Source: Rikenellaceae bacterium | GTDB taxonomy: Bacteria; Bacteroidota; Bacteroidia; Bacteroidales; Rikenellaceae | Assembly (NCBI GenBank): GCA_902362705.1 | Contig: CABIXK010000002.1 | Coordinates: forward strand, 124,001 to 188,000 | DNA: 64,000 nucleotides | Direction of reading: 5' to 3' | Shown: in pieces, positions 37,689 to 45,695 of the stretch | How positions within the stretch are numbered: position 1 is the first letter of the stretch | Layout: each line of letters opens with the position of its first letter | Program-made: the position numbers and the translations under genes | The notes under the pieces: model-generated | Told to the model about the DNA's origin: nothing | What the model saw: the letters and a program-made list of their open reading frames with translations, nothing else | The model's database searches: none

Positions 37689-38528
37689 CTAACGCACCAC
37701 TTCGAGGCGGTCCAGCCGCTCGTCGAGGTCGATCTTGTCGATGATCGTGCGCACGAGCATGTCGATGTCGCTCCCCTCGGAGTAGTCGGCCGGGCAGACG
37801 TGGTTGACGCGGTTGTCGTGGATGAGCGATGCCATCTCCTTGCGGGCCCCCTTCTGGTCGGGGTTGTAGACGGCAATCGAGTGGCCGCCGAAGTTCTTCA
37901 CCAGCCGCATGCAGGGGATGTCGGTGGTGCCGTCGCCGACGTAGATCATCCGCCGGAAGGGCACGGCGCGCTCCTGCTCGGGGATGTAGCGGTTGACCTC
38001 CTTGGAGTCGAAGACCGACTCGACGCCCTTGTTGATCTTGAAGATGAACTGCGTCTTGTTGGTGTAGTTGACCGCCACGGCGGGCCAGTAGGCGATGCCG
38101 TCGACGTCGTAGAGAAACGAGCAGGCGTAGATCTTGCGGAACTCGTGGGCGATCTCCGTCCCCTCGATGATCTCCTTCAGCCCCGATGAGTTGATGTAGT
38201 GGAGGATGCGGATACCCTTCCGGGCGCCGTAGGCGTTGATGCGCGAGAACCACTCCCCGACGCCGCGGAAGAGCGTCACGCGGCGTCCCGACTCCTGGAA
38301 CGCCTCGCGGCGCAGCGACAGCCCCTTCGACTTGGCGGCCTGGATCATGCGGGCCATGTAGGTGAGCACCATGTCGGCGTCTTGCTCCTCGGCCAGCGAG
38401 TTGGCTTCCGACCAGAACTCCTTGTTGCTCTTGCCCACGGCGGGGATGAAGTCGTACTCCTGCATGTTGCCCGGAGAGAGGGTGCCGTCGAAGTCGTAGA
38501 TCAGCGCGATGGTGAAGCGGGGTTCCAT
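37689..38528 (-). CDS. HAD-superfamily phosphatase
   Basis: The protein is 279 residues. The HAD catalytic motif DFDGTLS is at about residues 12-18 and the C-terminal metal-binding motif GDGTTDIPCM at about 199-208. The central INSSGLKEII supplies motif II Ser. A sizeable cap region lies between motifs I and II, with EYDFIPAVGKSN near its start. It resembles the phosphoserine-phosphatase-like branch, but the substrate cannot be assigned. It heads the small operon with the membrane protein and mini ABC ATPase, though no functional link is evident. Confidence 0.85.
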   Translation of the reverse strand: MEPRFTIALIYDFDGTLSPGNMQEYDFIPAVGKSNKEFWSEANSLAEEQDADMVLTYMARMIQAAKSKGLSLRREAFQESGRRVTLFRGVGEWFSRINAYGARKGIRILHYINSSGLKEIIEGTEIAHEFRKIYACSFLYDVDGIAYWPAVAVNYTNKTQFIFKINKGVESVFDSKEVNRYIPEQERAVPFRRMIYVGDGTTDIPCMRLVKNFGGHSIAVYNPDQKGARKEMASLIHDNRVNHVCPADYSEGSDIDMLVRTIIDKIDLDERLDRLEVVR

Positions 38529-38570
38529 AGTTTGGGGAGGTTTGTATCCTCAAAAATAGCTTTTTTTATT

Positions 38571-38578
38571 TATATTTG
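38571..38578 (+). promoter_or_regulatory. -7 promoter box for the nitroreductase gene
   Basis: TATATTTG matches TAnnTTTG and lies 16 bases before the ATG at 38595. A minus-strand box (TATTTTTG, 38551-38558) in the same gap could serve the HAD gene. Confidence 0.55.
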
Positions 38579-38594
38579 CAAAAAACATACGCTT

Positions 38595-39131
38595 ATGGAG
38601 TTCAAGGAGGTGATCGCACGGCGACGCAGCGTGCGTAAGTTCGACACGGCGCGGATGGTGGAGGGCGACAAGATCGAGCGGCTGCTCGCCGCGGCGCTCG
38701 CGGCCCCCTCGTCGCGCAACAGCCGCTCGACCCGCCTGGCGGTGGTCGACGACCGCGCGACGATCGACCGCATGGCCGCCATGCGCGATTACGGCGCGGC
38801 GTTTCTCACGGGGGCGCCGCTGGCTATCGTCGTGGCGGGCGACCGCACGGCGAGCGATCTGTGGGAGGTCAACGCCTCGATCGCGGCCACGATTCTGCAA
38901 CTGACGGCCGTGGACGAGGGGCTCGCCTCGTGCTGGGTCCATGTGGCCGGCCGCCCGCGGCTGAAGGACGACCCCGAGGGGGAGACGGCCGCCGACTATC
39001 TGCGCGGCCTGCTGCCGTTAGGCGAGGGGTGGGAGCCGTTGTGCGTGGTGGCGTTGGGCTACTCCGACTACGTGCCCAAGCCGCTGCCCGAGGCCGACGA
39101 CACCGCGCGCGTGGTGTGGGCGGGGCGCTGA
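38595..39131 (+). CDS. Nitroreductase-family flavoprotein
   Basis: FMN-dependent NAD(P)H oxidoreductase family, 178 residues. FMN-binding features are ARRRSVRKFD near the N-terminus, AALAAPSSRNSRSTRLAVV and the C-terminal LCVVALGYSD. The middle segment VNASIAATILQLTAVDEGLASCWV is typical. It is a single-gene unit with its own -7 box and a terminator after it. The physiological substrate is unknown. Confidence 0.9.
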   Translation: MEFKEVIARRRSVRKFDTARMVEGDKIERLLAAALAAPSSRNSRSTRLAVVDDRATIDRMAAMRDYGAAFLTGAPLAIVVAGDRTASDLWEVNASIAATILQLTAVDEGLASCWVHVAGRPRLKDDPEGETAADYLRGLLPLGEGWEPLCVVALGYSDYVPKPLPEADDTARVVWAGR

Positions 39132-39214
39132 GCCGTGTGCTTGCCGCGGGGCGCTGAAGCCTCCGTGTGCCGCCGGCATGTCGGCCGGCTCGAGCCGCTG
39201 CCGCACCCAACGAC

Positions 39215-39242
39215 AAGGGGCCCCGATCGTTCGGGGCCCCTT
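39215..39242. terminator. Bidirectional hairpin between the nitroreductase gene and rnhB
   Basis: Perfect 12-bp stem AAGGGGCCCCGA / TCGGGGCCCCTT with a TCGT loop, between convergent genes. T-richness beyond the stem is weak on both sides. Confidence 0.75.
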
Positions 39243-39254
39243 CTGTTATGCAGG

Positions 39255-39857
39255 TCAGAGGGGGAAGAGCTCCAACTGGTCCTTTTCGTGGTTGAACGAG
39301 AGGCGGTGGTGGGGCGTCAGGCCGTGGCGGCGGATGGCCAGGCGGTGTTCGCGCGTGGGGTAGCCCTTGTTGCGGAGCCAGCCATAGTGGGGGAACTTGG
39401 CGTCGAGGCGCTCCATCCACTCGTCGCGGTGGGTCTTGGCCAGCACCGAGGCCGCGGCGATGTCGGCGTACTTGCCGTCGCCCTTGACGATGCAGCGGTA
39501 GGGGATCGCGAGCTCGGTGCGGAAGCGGTTGCCGTCGATCACCAGCAGCTCGGGCGCCGGGTCGAGGCGCGCGGCCGCGAGCGACATCCCCTCGAACGAG
39601 GCGTTGAGGATGTTGATCTCGTCGATGCGCTCCGGCGCGACCGCCTCCACGGCCCACGCCACCGCCTCGCGCTCGATGAGCGCGCGCAGCCGGTCGCGGT
39701 TGCGGGCCGTCATCTGCTTGGAGTCGTTGAGCAGCGGGTCGCGGAAGTCGGGCGGCAGGATCACCGCCGCGGCGAAGACCGGCCCGGCGAGGCATCCGCG
39801 CCCCGCCTCGTCGCACCCCGCCTCGCGCAGGTCGTACTGGTATTGTGTTTCGAGCAT
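39255..39857 (-). CDS. rnhB: Ribonuclease HII
   Basis: Cleaves RNA in RNA-DNA hybrids and at single embedded ribonucleotides. The protein is 200 residues. Catalytic acids can be placed in [15 protein letters not shown] (DEAGRG, about residues 16-21), in LLVIDGNRF and in the later [17 protein letters not shown]. The start ATG lies 4 bases after a -7 box, as for queD and rdgB. Confidence 0.95.
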   Translation of the reverse strand: MLETQYQYDLREAGCDEAGRGCLAGPVFAAAVILPPDFRDPLLNDSKQMTARNRDRLRALIEREAVAWAVEAVAPERIDEINILNASFEGMSLAAARLDPAPELLVIDGNRFRTELAIPYRCIVKGDGKYADIAAASVLAKTHRDEWMERLDAKFPHYGWLRNKGYPTREHRLAIRRHGLTPHHRLSFNHEKDQLELFPL

Positions 39858-39861
39858 GGAA

Positions 39862-39869
39862 CAAAGTTA
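39862..39869 (-). promoter_or_regulatory. -7 promoter box for rnhB, adjacent to the ATG
   Basis: TAACTTTG on the minus strand ends 4 bases before the rnhB ATG. A leaderless transcript is predicted. Confidence 0.6.
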
Positions 39870-39876
39870 GCGAAAA

Positions 39877-39908
39877 ATCCGGAACTCCCTGCTGGGGGAG
39901 CTCCGGAT
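39877..39908 (-). terminator. Intrinsic terminator of the OmpA gene
   Basis: Read on the minus strand, ATCCGGAGCTCCC pairs with GGGAGTTCCGGAT over 13 bp, with one G-U pair and a 6-nt loop. It is followed by a T-tract (A residues at 39873-39877 on plus). It overlaps the promoter region of rnhB. Confidence 0.8.
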
Positions 39909-39931
39909 TCGGTTCGTGGTGCGGGGCCTTC

Positions 39932-41113
39932 CTACTCGATGATCACCGTGCGGTTGAGCTTGGGATCGGAGAAGAGGTTGTTGGTGTCGCCCTCGGCCTT
40001 CTTGACCAGGCGCTCGGCCGGTACGCCGTACTTCTTGACCAGCATGTCGTAGACGTACTGGATGCGCTGCTCGCTCAGGCGCTGGTTGACGGCTGCCGAG
40101 CCGGTGGCCTTGTCGGCCGAGCCGATCAGCGTGAAGGTCTTGTTCTTGTCGGCCTTCATCGAGTTCTGTACGTAGAAGTCGAGGTTGACCAGCTGCTGCT
40201 TGTCGAGCGTCGCCTTGCCCAGGCCGAAGAAGAGGGCCACGGGGGCGGGGGTGGTGTTCTCCACGACGGTGGTCACCACTTCGGGCTTGCGGTTGCGCAG
40301 GGCGGCGTTCTGGTCGGCCAGGCGCACGTTGGCCTTGTCCAGGGCGATCTTGTCGCGCTCGAGGGCGGCGATACGGTCGACGTAGGCCGAGTAGTCGGGA
40401 GCCTGCACGCGCTTGAAGCCGCGGCGGTTGAGCTTGAAGCTCAGACCTACGGTCACCGAGGTCATGCCCTCGAAGCTGCTGCCGCGGGCCACGCCGTCGA
40501 GGCGTTGGTTGACGAACATCTGGCGTCCTTCGAGCGTCAGGTCGACGACCTCGCCCAGGCGGAACGTGTTGAGGATGCCCACGTGGGCGGCCAGCTCGTT
40601 GCGGTGCGTGTCGTTTCCGTAGGTGCGGGCCCAGCCGAAGCCGACGGTGGGGATGATGTTCCAGATGCGGGTCTCCTTATAGCCGCTGATGGCGTTGGAG
40701 AGGTTCCACAGCACGTCGGCGTGGAGGTAGGAGATGCCGAACTTCTCGCGGTAGATGCCCTCGCCGATGTAGTTCTTCAGGTAGGGAGCCCCTGCCGTGC
40801 CCCAGCCCTTGGCGTTCAGGCCCGAGTAGCCCAGGCGCAGACCCACGCTCGGGGTGAGCCATTTACCCACGTAGATGTCGAGGGCTGCGGCCATGCGCTC
40901 GCTCGCCGAGCCGTAGGAGTCGTTCTCGCCCTGGTAGATGTTCACGCCGCCTGCGGCGCCGAGGAAGATGTTGTCGAAGAAGCGGTTGGTTTCGTAGGGA
41001 CCGCGTACGATGCGGTTCTGGGCATCGCGGTTGCCGTTCTCCTGTGCGAAGGCGCCGAGGCTGCACGTCGCTGCCAGCGCGAAGGCCAGCATGAGTTTGG
41101 AAAGATGTTTCAT
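39932..41113 (-). CDS. OmpA-family outer-membrane protein
   Basis: The protein is 393 residues with a signal peptide (about residues 1-23, ending GAFAQ). An N-terminal beta-barrel follows (about 45-235), then a short coiled segment (YVDRIAALERDKIALDKANVRLADQN). The C-terminal OmpA peptidoglycan-binding domain spans about 285-393, with FTLIGSADKATGSAAVNQRLSEQRIQYVYDML and the terminal NRTVIIE. It anchors the outer membrane to the cell wall and may be an abundant antigen. It is monocistronic with a strong terminator. Confidence 0.93.
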   Translation of the reverse strand: MKHLSKLMLAFALAATCSLGAFAQENGNRDAQNRIVRGPYETNRFFDNIFLGAAGGVNIYQGENDSYGSASERMAAALDIYVGKWLTPSVGLRLGYSGLNAKGWGTAGAPYLKNYIGEGIYREKFGISYLHADVLWNLSNAISGYKETRIWNIIPTVGFGWARTYGNDTHRNELAAHVGILNTFRLGEVVDLTLEGRQMFVNQRLDGVARGSSFEGMTSVTVGLSFKLNRRGFKRVQAPDYSAYVDRIAALERDKIALDKANVRLADQNAALRNRKPEVVTTVVENTTPAPVALFFGLGKATLDKQQLVNLDFYVQNSMKADKNKTFTLIGSADKATGSAAVNQRLSEQRIQYVYDMLVKKYGVPAERLVKKAEGDTNNLFSDPKLNRTVIIE

Positions 41114-41227
41114 GGTTCGAAAGGTTTTTAGTGAAAACTAGCTGCTCGGTGTCGTGCAATCCGAGTGCCAAACTCGTCGCGCGCGCGTTTTGGCTTGAGC
41201 CGCGGGGCGCCTTGTCGCTTTTTTGCG

Positions 41228-41235
41228 TACCTTTG
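41228..41235 (+). promoter_or_regulatory. -7 promoter box for the 41259 membrane-protein gene
   Basis: TACCTTTG matches TAnnTTTG and lies 23 bases before the ATG. No clear -33 TTTG at the standard distance. Confidence 0.5.
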
Positions 41236-41258
41236 CGGTGTAAGTAAACCTCCCGCCG

Positions 41259-42269
41259 ATGAAATCCGACATTGCCCGCCAGCCGCTCGTGCCGGCCTTT
41301 CTCACGCTGCTCGTTCTGGGGGGCGCGACCGCCTGGAGCTTCGCCTTCGCCGATACGTCGGCCGCCGTCGTGGCCGCCGATCCGGCCGTCGGGGGGCTGG
41401 TGCTCGACATGCCCGCCCGCGTGGTGGTCGACTTTCAGGCCGCGCGGCCCGGATGGGCGCGCCTGCTGGCCACGCTGGCCTTCATGCTCGCGGCCCTGGC
41501 CACGGGGCGCATGACCCTGCGCCACGGCCTCTACGGAGTGAGCACCTGCCTGGCCGTGCCGCTGGCGGGGCTCTTCATGCTGGGGCTCCTGCAGGGGGCC
41601 GGGTCGCTCGCCGTGACCACGGGGGCGCTGCTGCTGGCCTACTCGACCAAGAACTTCGCCCGCTCGTTCCGCAACGGCTACGCCTTCGACGCCCTGCTGC
41701 GCGGCGGCGGCTACCTGGGTCTGCTCGTGGTGCTCTTCCCGGCCACGCTGCCCCTTGCGGCGCTGCTCCCGTTCGCCTGCCTGCTCTTCCGCCGTACGCT
41801 GCGCGAGGCTGCCGTGGCGCTCTTCGGCGCCGTGCTGCCGCTGCTCCTCTTCGCCTACGTCAACTGGGGGGCCGGGGGGCGCTTCGCCGCGCCGTTCGAG
41901 GCGCTGGGCGGGGTCTTCGTCGGCGACTATCTGGCGGCGCTGCGGGGGATGTCGTTGGCCGCATGGTTCTTCGCCGCCTTTCTGGCGCTGCTCGACGCGG
42001 CGGCCGTGGCGGCGCTGTTGCGCAACCTCTACGGCGTGGGGACGCAGCCGCGCTTCATTCTCGTGTATAATATAGGTGTGCTGGCGCTCGTCGTGCTGCT
42101 CTTCGCGGGACCCGCCGCCTCGCCGGCTCTGCTGCCTCTGGCCGCCGTGCCGTCGGCCGTGCTCGCGCCGGTTCTCTTCGTGAGGGTGCGCCCGGCGCTG
42201 GCGACGCTCCTCTACGCCGTTTCGTTCGCTTTGGCGGCCCTCCACGTCGCCTTACAATACGCTATTTAG
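41259..42269 (+). CDS. Polytopic membrane protein of unknown function
   Basis: The protein is 336 residues, very rich in Ala, Leu and Gly, with roughly nine to ten hydrophobic segments spread evenly over its length. No transporter or enzyme motif is recognised. A conserved-looking loop YSTKNFARSFRNGYAFDALLRGGGYLGLL follows the third or fourth segment. Proteins of this size and topology occur in many Bacteroidales without a known role. It is a single gene between ompA (divergent) and an AraC regulator. Confidence 0.7.
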   Translation: MKSDIARQPLVPAFLTLLVLGGATAWSFAFADTSAAVVAADPAVGGLVLDMPARVVVDFQAARPGWARLLATLAFMLAALATGRMTLRHGLYGVSTCLAVPLAGLFMLGLLQGAGSLAVTTGALLLAYSTKNFARSFRNGYAFDALLRGGGYLGLLVVLFPATLPLAALLPFACLLFRRTLREAAVALFGAVLPLLLFAYVNWGAGGRFAAPFEALGGVFVGDYLAALRGMSLAAWFFAAFLALLDAAAVAALLRNLYGVGTQPRFILVYNIGVLALVVLLFAGPAASPALLPLAAVPSAVLAPVLFVRVRPALATLLYAVSFALAALHVALQYAI

Positions 42270-42348
42270 TCCAAAACGTAGCGCAATTGGATTTTTGGGC
42301 GTTTTTGTTTACTTTGATGCCAATTTTAATTGCACGGGGATAAACCTT

Positions 42349-42421
42349 TAATTGTACTTTTGATCCCGAACAAGTAACACAGCCAGTTGTTCGGACAGAA
42401 ACTTAAACGAAAGTACAATTA
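42349..42421 (+). promoter_or_regulatory. Nested inverted repeats in front of an AraC gene
   Basis: The outer repeat TAATTGTACTTT (42349-42360) pairs with AAAGTACAATTA (42410-42421), 2 bases before the ATG at 42424. The inner repeat CCGAACAA (42366-42373) pairs with TTGTTCGG (42387-42394). A -7-like box TACTTTTG (42355-42362) overlaps the left outer arm. The arms could be two operators or, in RNA, a long hairpin that buries the start codon. Confidence 0.7.
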
Positions 42422-42423
42422 CG

Positions 42424-43338
42424 ATGAAGAATTTGATGAACGTATCGGCTCTGCCGAAGGTCGTGAAGTATGTCGAGACGCAGCATCACGGGATTCAGTC
42501 GCAGTCTCTTTCGCGCTACGCAATCGGTTACATCCTCCGGGGCACCAAGCATATCTACGACGGTGACAAGCGTCAGACCCTCACGAAGGGCGACCTGTTC
42601 TATCTGGGTATCGGCCACCACTACGAGGAGAACGTGCCCGAGGCCGGACAGCCCTTCGAGCAGATCCTCTTCTACTACACCCCGTCGGACCTGCAGCGTA
42701 TTCTGATCCACCTGAACATCACCTACGGGCTCAACATCACCAACGAGCACTCGTGCGAGAACTGCCGCAACCGCGCCCACATCGCCATGCCCGCCTGGAG
42801 CGCCGTGCGCAACTTCTTCATCGGCACCAACAGCTATCTGCGCGACGGCGAGATCCGCCGCGACGAGACGGCCGAGAACATCAAGATGACCGAGCTGATC
42901 TACCTGATCGCCTCGCACGAGGGGTGCTGCCTGAAGAGCAAGCTGCTGAGCAACGTCGACTCGACGAAGGAGAACTTCGAGCAGACGATCTACGACAATA
43001 TATTCAAGGACGTGTCGATCGAGGACCTCGCACGCCTGACCCACCGCTCGCTCACGTCGTTCAAGAAGGAGTTCCGCCGCTACTTCCAGATGCCGCCCCA
43101 CAAGTGGTATATCCGCCAGCGGCTCATGCACTCGCGGCTGCTGCTCATCTCGACCTCGAAGTCGATCTCGGAGATCGGCGTGGAGTGCATGTTCCCCAAC
43201 ACGTCGCACTTCATCAAGCTCTTCAAGAAGGAGTACCAGATGACGCCGGCTGCCTACCGCAACCGCCACATCGCCACCCTCGTGACGGGCGCGCCCGCCG
43301 CCGTGCGCGAGACCGAGGAGGTGCGCGAGGCACTCTGA
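42424..43338 (+). CDS. AraC-family transcriptional regulator
   Basis: The protein is 304 residues. The N-terminal cupin-like half contains YAIGYILRGTKHIYDGDKRQ and GDLFYLGIGHHYEENV. A cysteine cluster (CENCRNR, then CC at about residue 160) could sense metal or redox state. The C-terminal AraC HTH is marked by SIEDLARLTHRSLTSFKKEFRRYF and SISEIGVECMFPNTSHFIKLFKKEYQMTPAAYR. It resembles the ExsA-like N-terminal class. The striking inverted repeats before the gene suggest autoregulation. No obvious target gene is adjacent, so it may control distant genes. Confidence 0.88.
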   Translation: MKNLMNVSALPKVVKYVETQHHGIQSQSLSRYAIGYILRGTKHIYDGDKRQTLTKGDLFYLGIGHHYEENVPEAGQPFEQILFYYTPSDLQRILIHLNITYGLNITNEHSCENCRNRAHIAMPAWSAVRNFFIGTNSYLRDGEIRRDETAENIKMTELIYLIASHEGCCLKSKLLSNVDSTKENFEQTIYDNIFKDVSIEDLARLTHRSLTSFKKEFRRYFQMPPHKWYIRQRLMHSRLLLISTSKSISEIGVECMFPNTSHFIKLFKKEYQMTPAAYRNRHIATLVTGAPAAVRETEEVREAL

Positions 43339-43557
43339 TCGCCGGGGCCCGGCCGGGCGTTTCGGCCGGGCGCATCGGTCGGGGTTGCCGGGCTTGGCCG
43401 GGGCATCGGTCGGTCGGCTTGTCGGGAGTCTGCCGGGCGGTCAGCCGGGTGTTCGGGCCGGGGGCTGCCGGGTCTTCCGGCCGGTCTCTGCCGGAGCGCT
43501 GGCCGCCAGCGGAGGGCCCGTGCGAGGGCGCCGGGCGAGGATAAATGTGGGGGAATA
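43339..43557. repeat. GC-rich degenerate GGCCGG/GGTCGG repeats, no gene seen
   Basis: After the AraC stop the sequence is a run of imperfect short units built on GCCGGG and GGTCGG, spaced every 10-17 bases to about 43500. Open frames here have no start context or homology that I can recognise. The stretch leads into the promoter of the putative small RNA. Confidence 0.5.
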
Positions 43558-43589
43558 TTTGGATTTTAGCGAAAAGGAGGTTATCTTTG
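43558..43589 (+). promoter_or_regulatory. Promoter of the putative small RNA
   Basis: TTTG (43558-43561) and TATCTTTG (43582-43589) are 20 bp apart, matching both Bacteroidetes promoter elements. No start codon with an open frame follows; a terminator does, about 85 bases downstream. Confidence 0.75.
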
Positions 43590-43593
43590 TTCT

Positions 43594-43678
43594 ACAAGGC
43601 GGGAGCGATCCCGCACTCATTAACCTAACTAACCTAACCGGAGAGGTCTGCTGTCGCAAGACGGCGGACCTCTTTTTT
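43594..43678 (+). ncRNA. Putative small RNA, about 80-85 nt
   Basis: The predicted transcript begins about 5-8 bases after the -7 box. It folds into a 5' hairpin GCGGGA-GCGA-TCCCGC (43599-43614, GNRA tetraloop). A roughly 27-nt unpaired linker of CUAAC/CCUAAC repeats (43615-43641) follows, then a 14-bp terminator hairpin with a GCAA tetraloop. No open reading frame is present. The unpaired repeat linker is a candidate base-pairing seed. I do not recognise the family. It could also be a 5' leader attenuator for lipA, 275 bases downstream, but lipA has its own -7 box. Confidence 0.65.
43642..43678 (+). terminator. Intrinsic terminator of the putative small RNA
   Basis: A 14-bp stem (43642-43655 with 43660-43673, including two G-U pairs) with a GCAA loop is followed by six T residues. 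Confidence 0.88.
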
Positions 43679-43918
43679 CGTGCCGCGCGGAGGGGGTGTT
43701 GCCGTGCGGGGTGGAGGCCGGGCGGTTGTAGCGGCGTGGGGCTGCTGCCGCGCGGAGAGAGGGTGCATGGGGGCTCCGGCGGCGCCCGCCTTCGCGCCCC
43801 GGAGCGCTCCGAAAAGGGCGATCGGGCCCGAAATCGGGACTGCCGGCCTCTCGCGGCCCTGTGGCGACGATTTCATACATTAAATGGGCTTTCGCGAGGA
43901 ATTTCCGATCTTTTTTGC
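43679..43918. other. Non-coding spacer before lipA
   Basis: GC-rich spacer with no convincing gene, hairpin or repeat apart from the lipA promoter at its end. Open frames here are short and unsupported. Confidence 0.5.
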
Positions 43919-43926
43919 TATTTTTG
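43919..43926 (+). promoter_or_regulatory. -7 promoter box for lipA-lipB
   Basis: TATTTTTG matches TAnnTTTG and lies 27 bases upstream of the lipA ATG. Confidence 0.55.
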
Positions 43927-43953
43927 CGTCAATTGGGAAAAAAGCGAACTTAA

Positions 43954-44841
43954 ATGCCGAAGTTGCATGACAGGGGAGATGTCCTGAAAAAACCCGACTG
44001 GTTGAAGATCCGCCTCCACCGTTCCGACGAGTTCGCGCGCGTGCGTAAAATCGTCGAGGAGCGGGGGTTGCATACGATATGCAGCAGCGGGAAGTGCCCC
44101 AACCAGGCCGAGTGCTGGAGCCGCCGCACGGCGACCTTCATGATTCTGGGCGAGATATGCACGCGGGGGTGCCGCTTCTGCGCCACCCGCACGGGCCGAC
44201 CCCTCGCGCCCGATGCCGACGAGCCGCAGAAGGTGGCCGAGAGCATCGCGCTGATGGGGCTGCGCTACGCCGTCATCACCTCCGTCACGCGCGACGACCT
44301 GCCCGACGGCGGTGCCGCCCATTGGGCCGCGACCGTCGAGGCCATCCGCCGCCGCAATCCCGACACGGTCATCGAACTGCTCATTCCCGACCTCGACGCA
44401 CGGCCCGAGCTGCTGGATACGGTCCTCGCCTCGGCGCCCGACATCGTGGGCCACAATATCGAAACGGTCGAGCGCCTCACCCCCGCGCTGCGCTCCCGGG
44501 CCAGGTACCGCACCAGCCTCGAGACGCTGCGCTACCTCGGCGAGCGGGGCGCCGTGACCAAGAGCGGCATGATGGTGGGCCTGGGCGAGAGCGACGAGGA
44601 GGTGCTGCGCACCCTCGCGGACCTGCGCGGCGCGGGCGTCGGCATCGTCACCCTCGGGCAGTATCTGCGCCCCACGCTGGAGCACTATCCCGTGGCGGCC
44701 TACGTCGCGCCCGAGAAGTTCGAGCAGTACCGCCGGCAGGCGCTGGAGATGGGCTTCTCCTACTGCGCCAGCGCGCCGCTGGTCCGCTCGTCGTATCGGG
44801 CCGAGGAGGCGCTGCTGAGCGCCAAAAACCCGCAGCGATGA
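43954..44841 (+). CDS. lipA: Lipoyl synthase
   Basis: Radical SAM enzyme that inserts two sulfurs into protein-bound octanoyl groups to make lipoate. The 295-residue protein has the auxiliary-cluster cysteines in [13 protein letters not shown] (about residues 43-55). The radical SAM motif is CTRGCRFC (about 70-77), and the C-terminal RSSYRAEE carries the conserved Ser that ligates the auxiliary cluster. The TGA stop overlaps the lipB ATG (ATGA), so the two lipoylation genes are coupled. Confidence 0.97.
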   Translation: MPKLHDRGDVLKKPDWLKIRLHRSDEFARVRKIVEERGLHTICSSGKCPNQAECWSRRTATFMILGEICTRGCRFCATRTGRPLAPDADEPQKVAESIALMGLRYAVITSVTRDDLPDGGAAHWAATVEAIRRRNPDTVIELLIPDLDARPELLDTVLASAPDIVGHNIETVERLTPALRSRARYRTSLETLRYLGERGAVTKSGMMVGLGESDEEVLRTLADLRGAGVGIVTLGQYLRPTLEHYPVAAYVAPEKFEQYRRQALEMGFSYCASAPLVRSSYRAEEALLSAKNPQR

Positions 44842-45668
44842 GGGTCGGCTGCCGCGACCTGGGGCGCATGGACTATGCCGCCGCCTGGGAGTTGCAGCGG
44901 CAGCTCTTCGACGCGATGGTCGCCCGCAAGGCCGCGTGCCGCGGCGCCGGGAGGCCGGAGAGGGCCGGGGCTGTCGGAAGTCCGACGGCGGCCGGAGGGC
45001 CGGAGAGAATCGGAGCGGTCGAAAGTCCGGAGGCGGCGGGATGCGCTCCTGCCGCCGGGGCGGCCGACGATGCGGGGGAGATCCTGCTCGTCGAGCACGA
45101 TCCGGTCTACACGCTCGGCAAGAGCGGCCGCGAGGAGAACCTGCTGGTCGATCCCGCGCGCCTCGAGGCGCTGGGCGCCCGCTTCTACCGCATCGACCGC
45201 GGGGGCGACGTCACTTTCCACGGGCCGGGGCAGATCGTGGGCTACCCGATCCTCGATCTGGAGCGGCTGGGCCTGGGGCTGCGCGACTACATCGCGGCGC
45301 TCGAGGAGGCGGTGATCCGCACGGTGGCCCGCTACGGCATCGAGGCGGGCCGCATCGCCGGGGCTTCGGGGGTGTGGATCGACGACGGGCGGAGCGTCCC
45401 GCGCAAGATCTGCGCAATAGGAGTGCGATCGTCGCGTTATATAACCATGCACGGCTTCGCGCTCAACGTGTCGACCGATTTGTCGTGGTTCGGCCGCATC
45501 AACCCCTGCGGCTTCGCCGACCGGGGTGTCGCCTCGATCGAGCGGGAGACGGGCCGCCGGGTGGCGATGGGCGAGGTGAAGCTGCTGCTCGTCGACTGCC
45601 TGGGAGAGGCGCTCGGCGTGCGGATCGAGCCGGCGGATGCCGGCGGCGACCAGCGAAAAAGTAAGTAA
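44838..45668 (+). CDS. lipB: Octanoyltransferase LipB with a repeat insertion
   Basis: Transfers octanoyl from acyl carrier protein to lipoyl domains, feeding LipA. The 276-residue protein is longer than usual because of an Ala/Gly/Pro/Glu-rich insert at about residues 34-79. The insert includes two tandem 15-residue repeats (38-52 and 53-67). The catalytic core is intact: [30 protein letters not shown], the Lys in RKICAIGVR and the Cys in [10 protein letters not shown]. The insert lies in the loop before the ILLVEH strand, away from the active site. Confidence 0.94.
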   Translation: MRVGCRDLGRMDYAAAWELQRQLFDAMVARKAACRGAGRPERAGAVGSPTAAGGPERIGAVESPEAAGCAPAAGAADDAGEILLVEHDPVYTLGKSGREENLLVDPARLEALGARFYRIDRGGDVTFHGPGQIVGYPILDLERLGLGLRDYIAALEEAVIRTVARYGIEAGRIAGASGVWIDDGRSVPRKICAIGVRSSRYITMHGFALNVSTDLSWFGRINPCGFADRGVASIERETGRRVAMGEVKLLLVDCLGEALGVRIEPADAGGDQRKSK

Positions 45669-45695
45669 TGTCGAAATATATAAATAACAGATCGT

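Noticed and set aside
42304-42316. TTTACTTTG as the promoter of the 42424 AraC gene
   Set aside because: It misses the conserved A at position 2 of TAnnTTTG. The box at 42355-42362 fits better, though an upstream start cannot be excluded.
43385-43987. 200-codon frame through the AraC-lipA spacer
   Set aside because: It crosses the putative small RNA, its terminator and the lipA start, and shows only compositional repeats.
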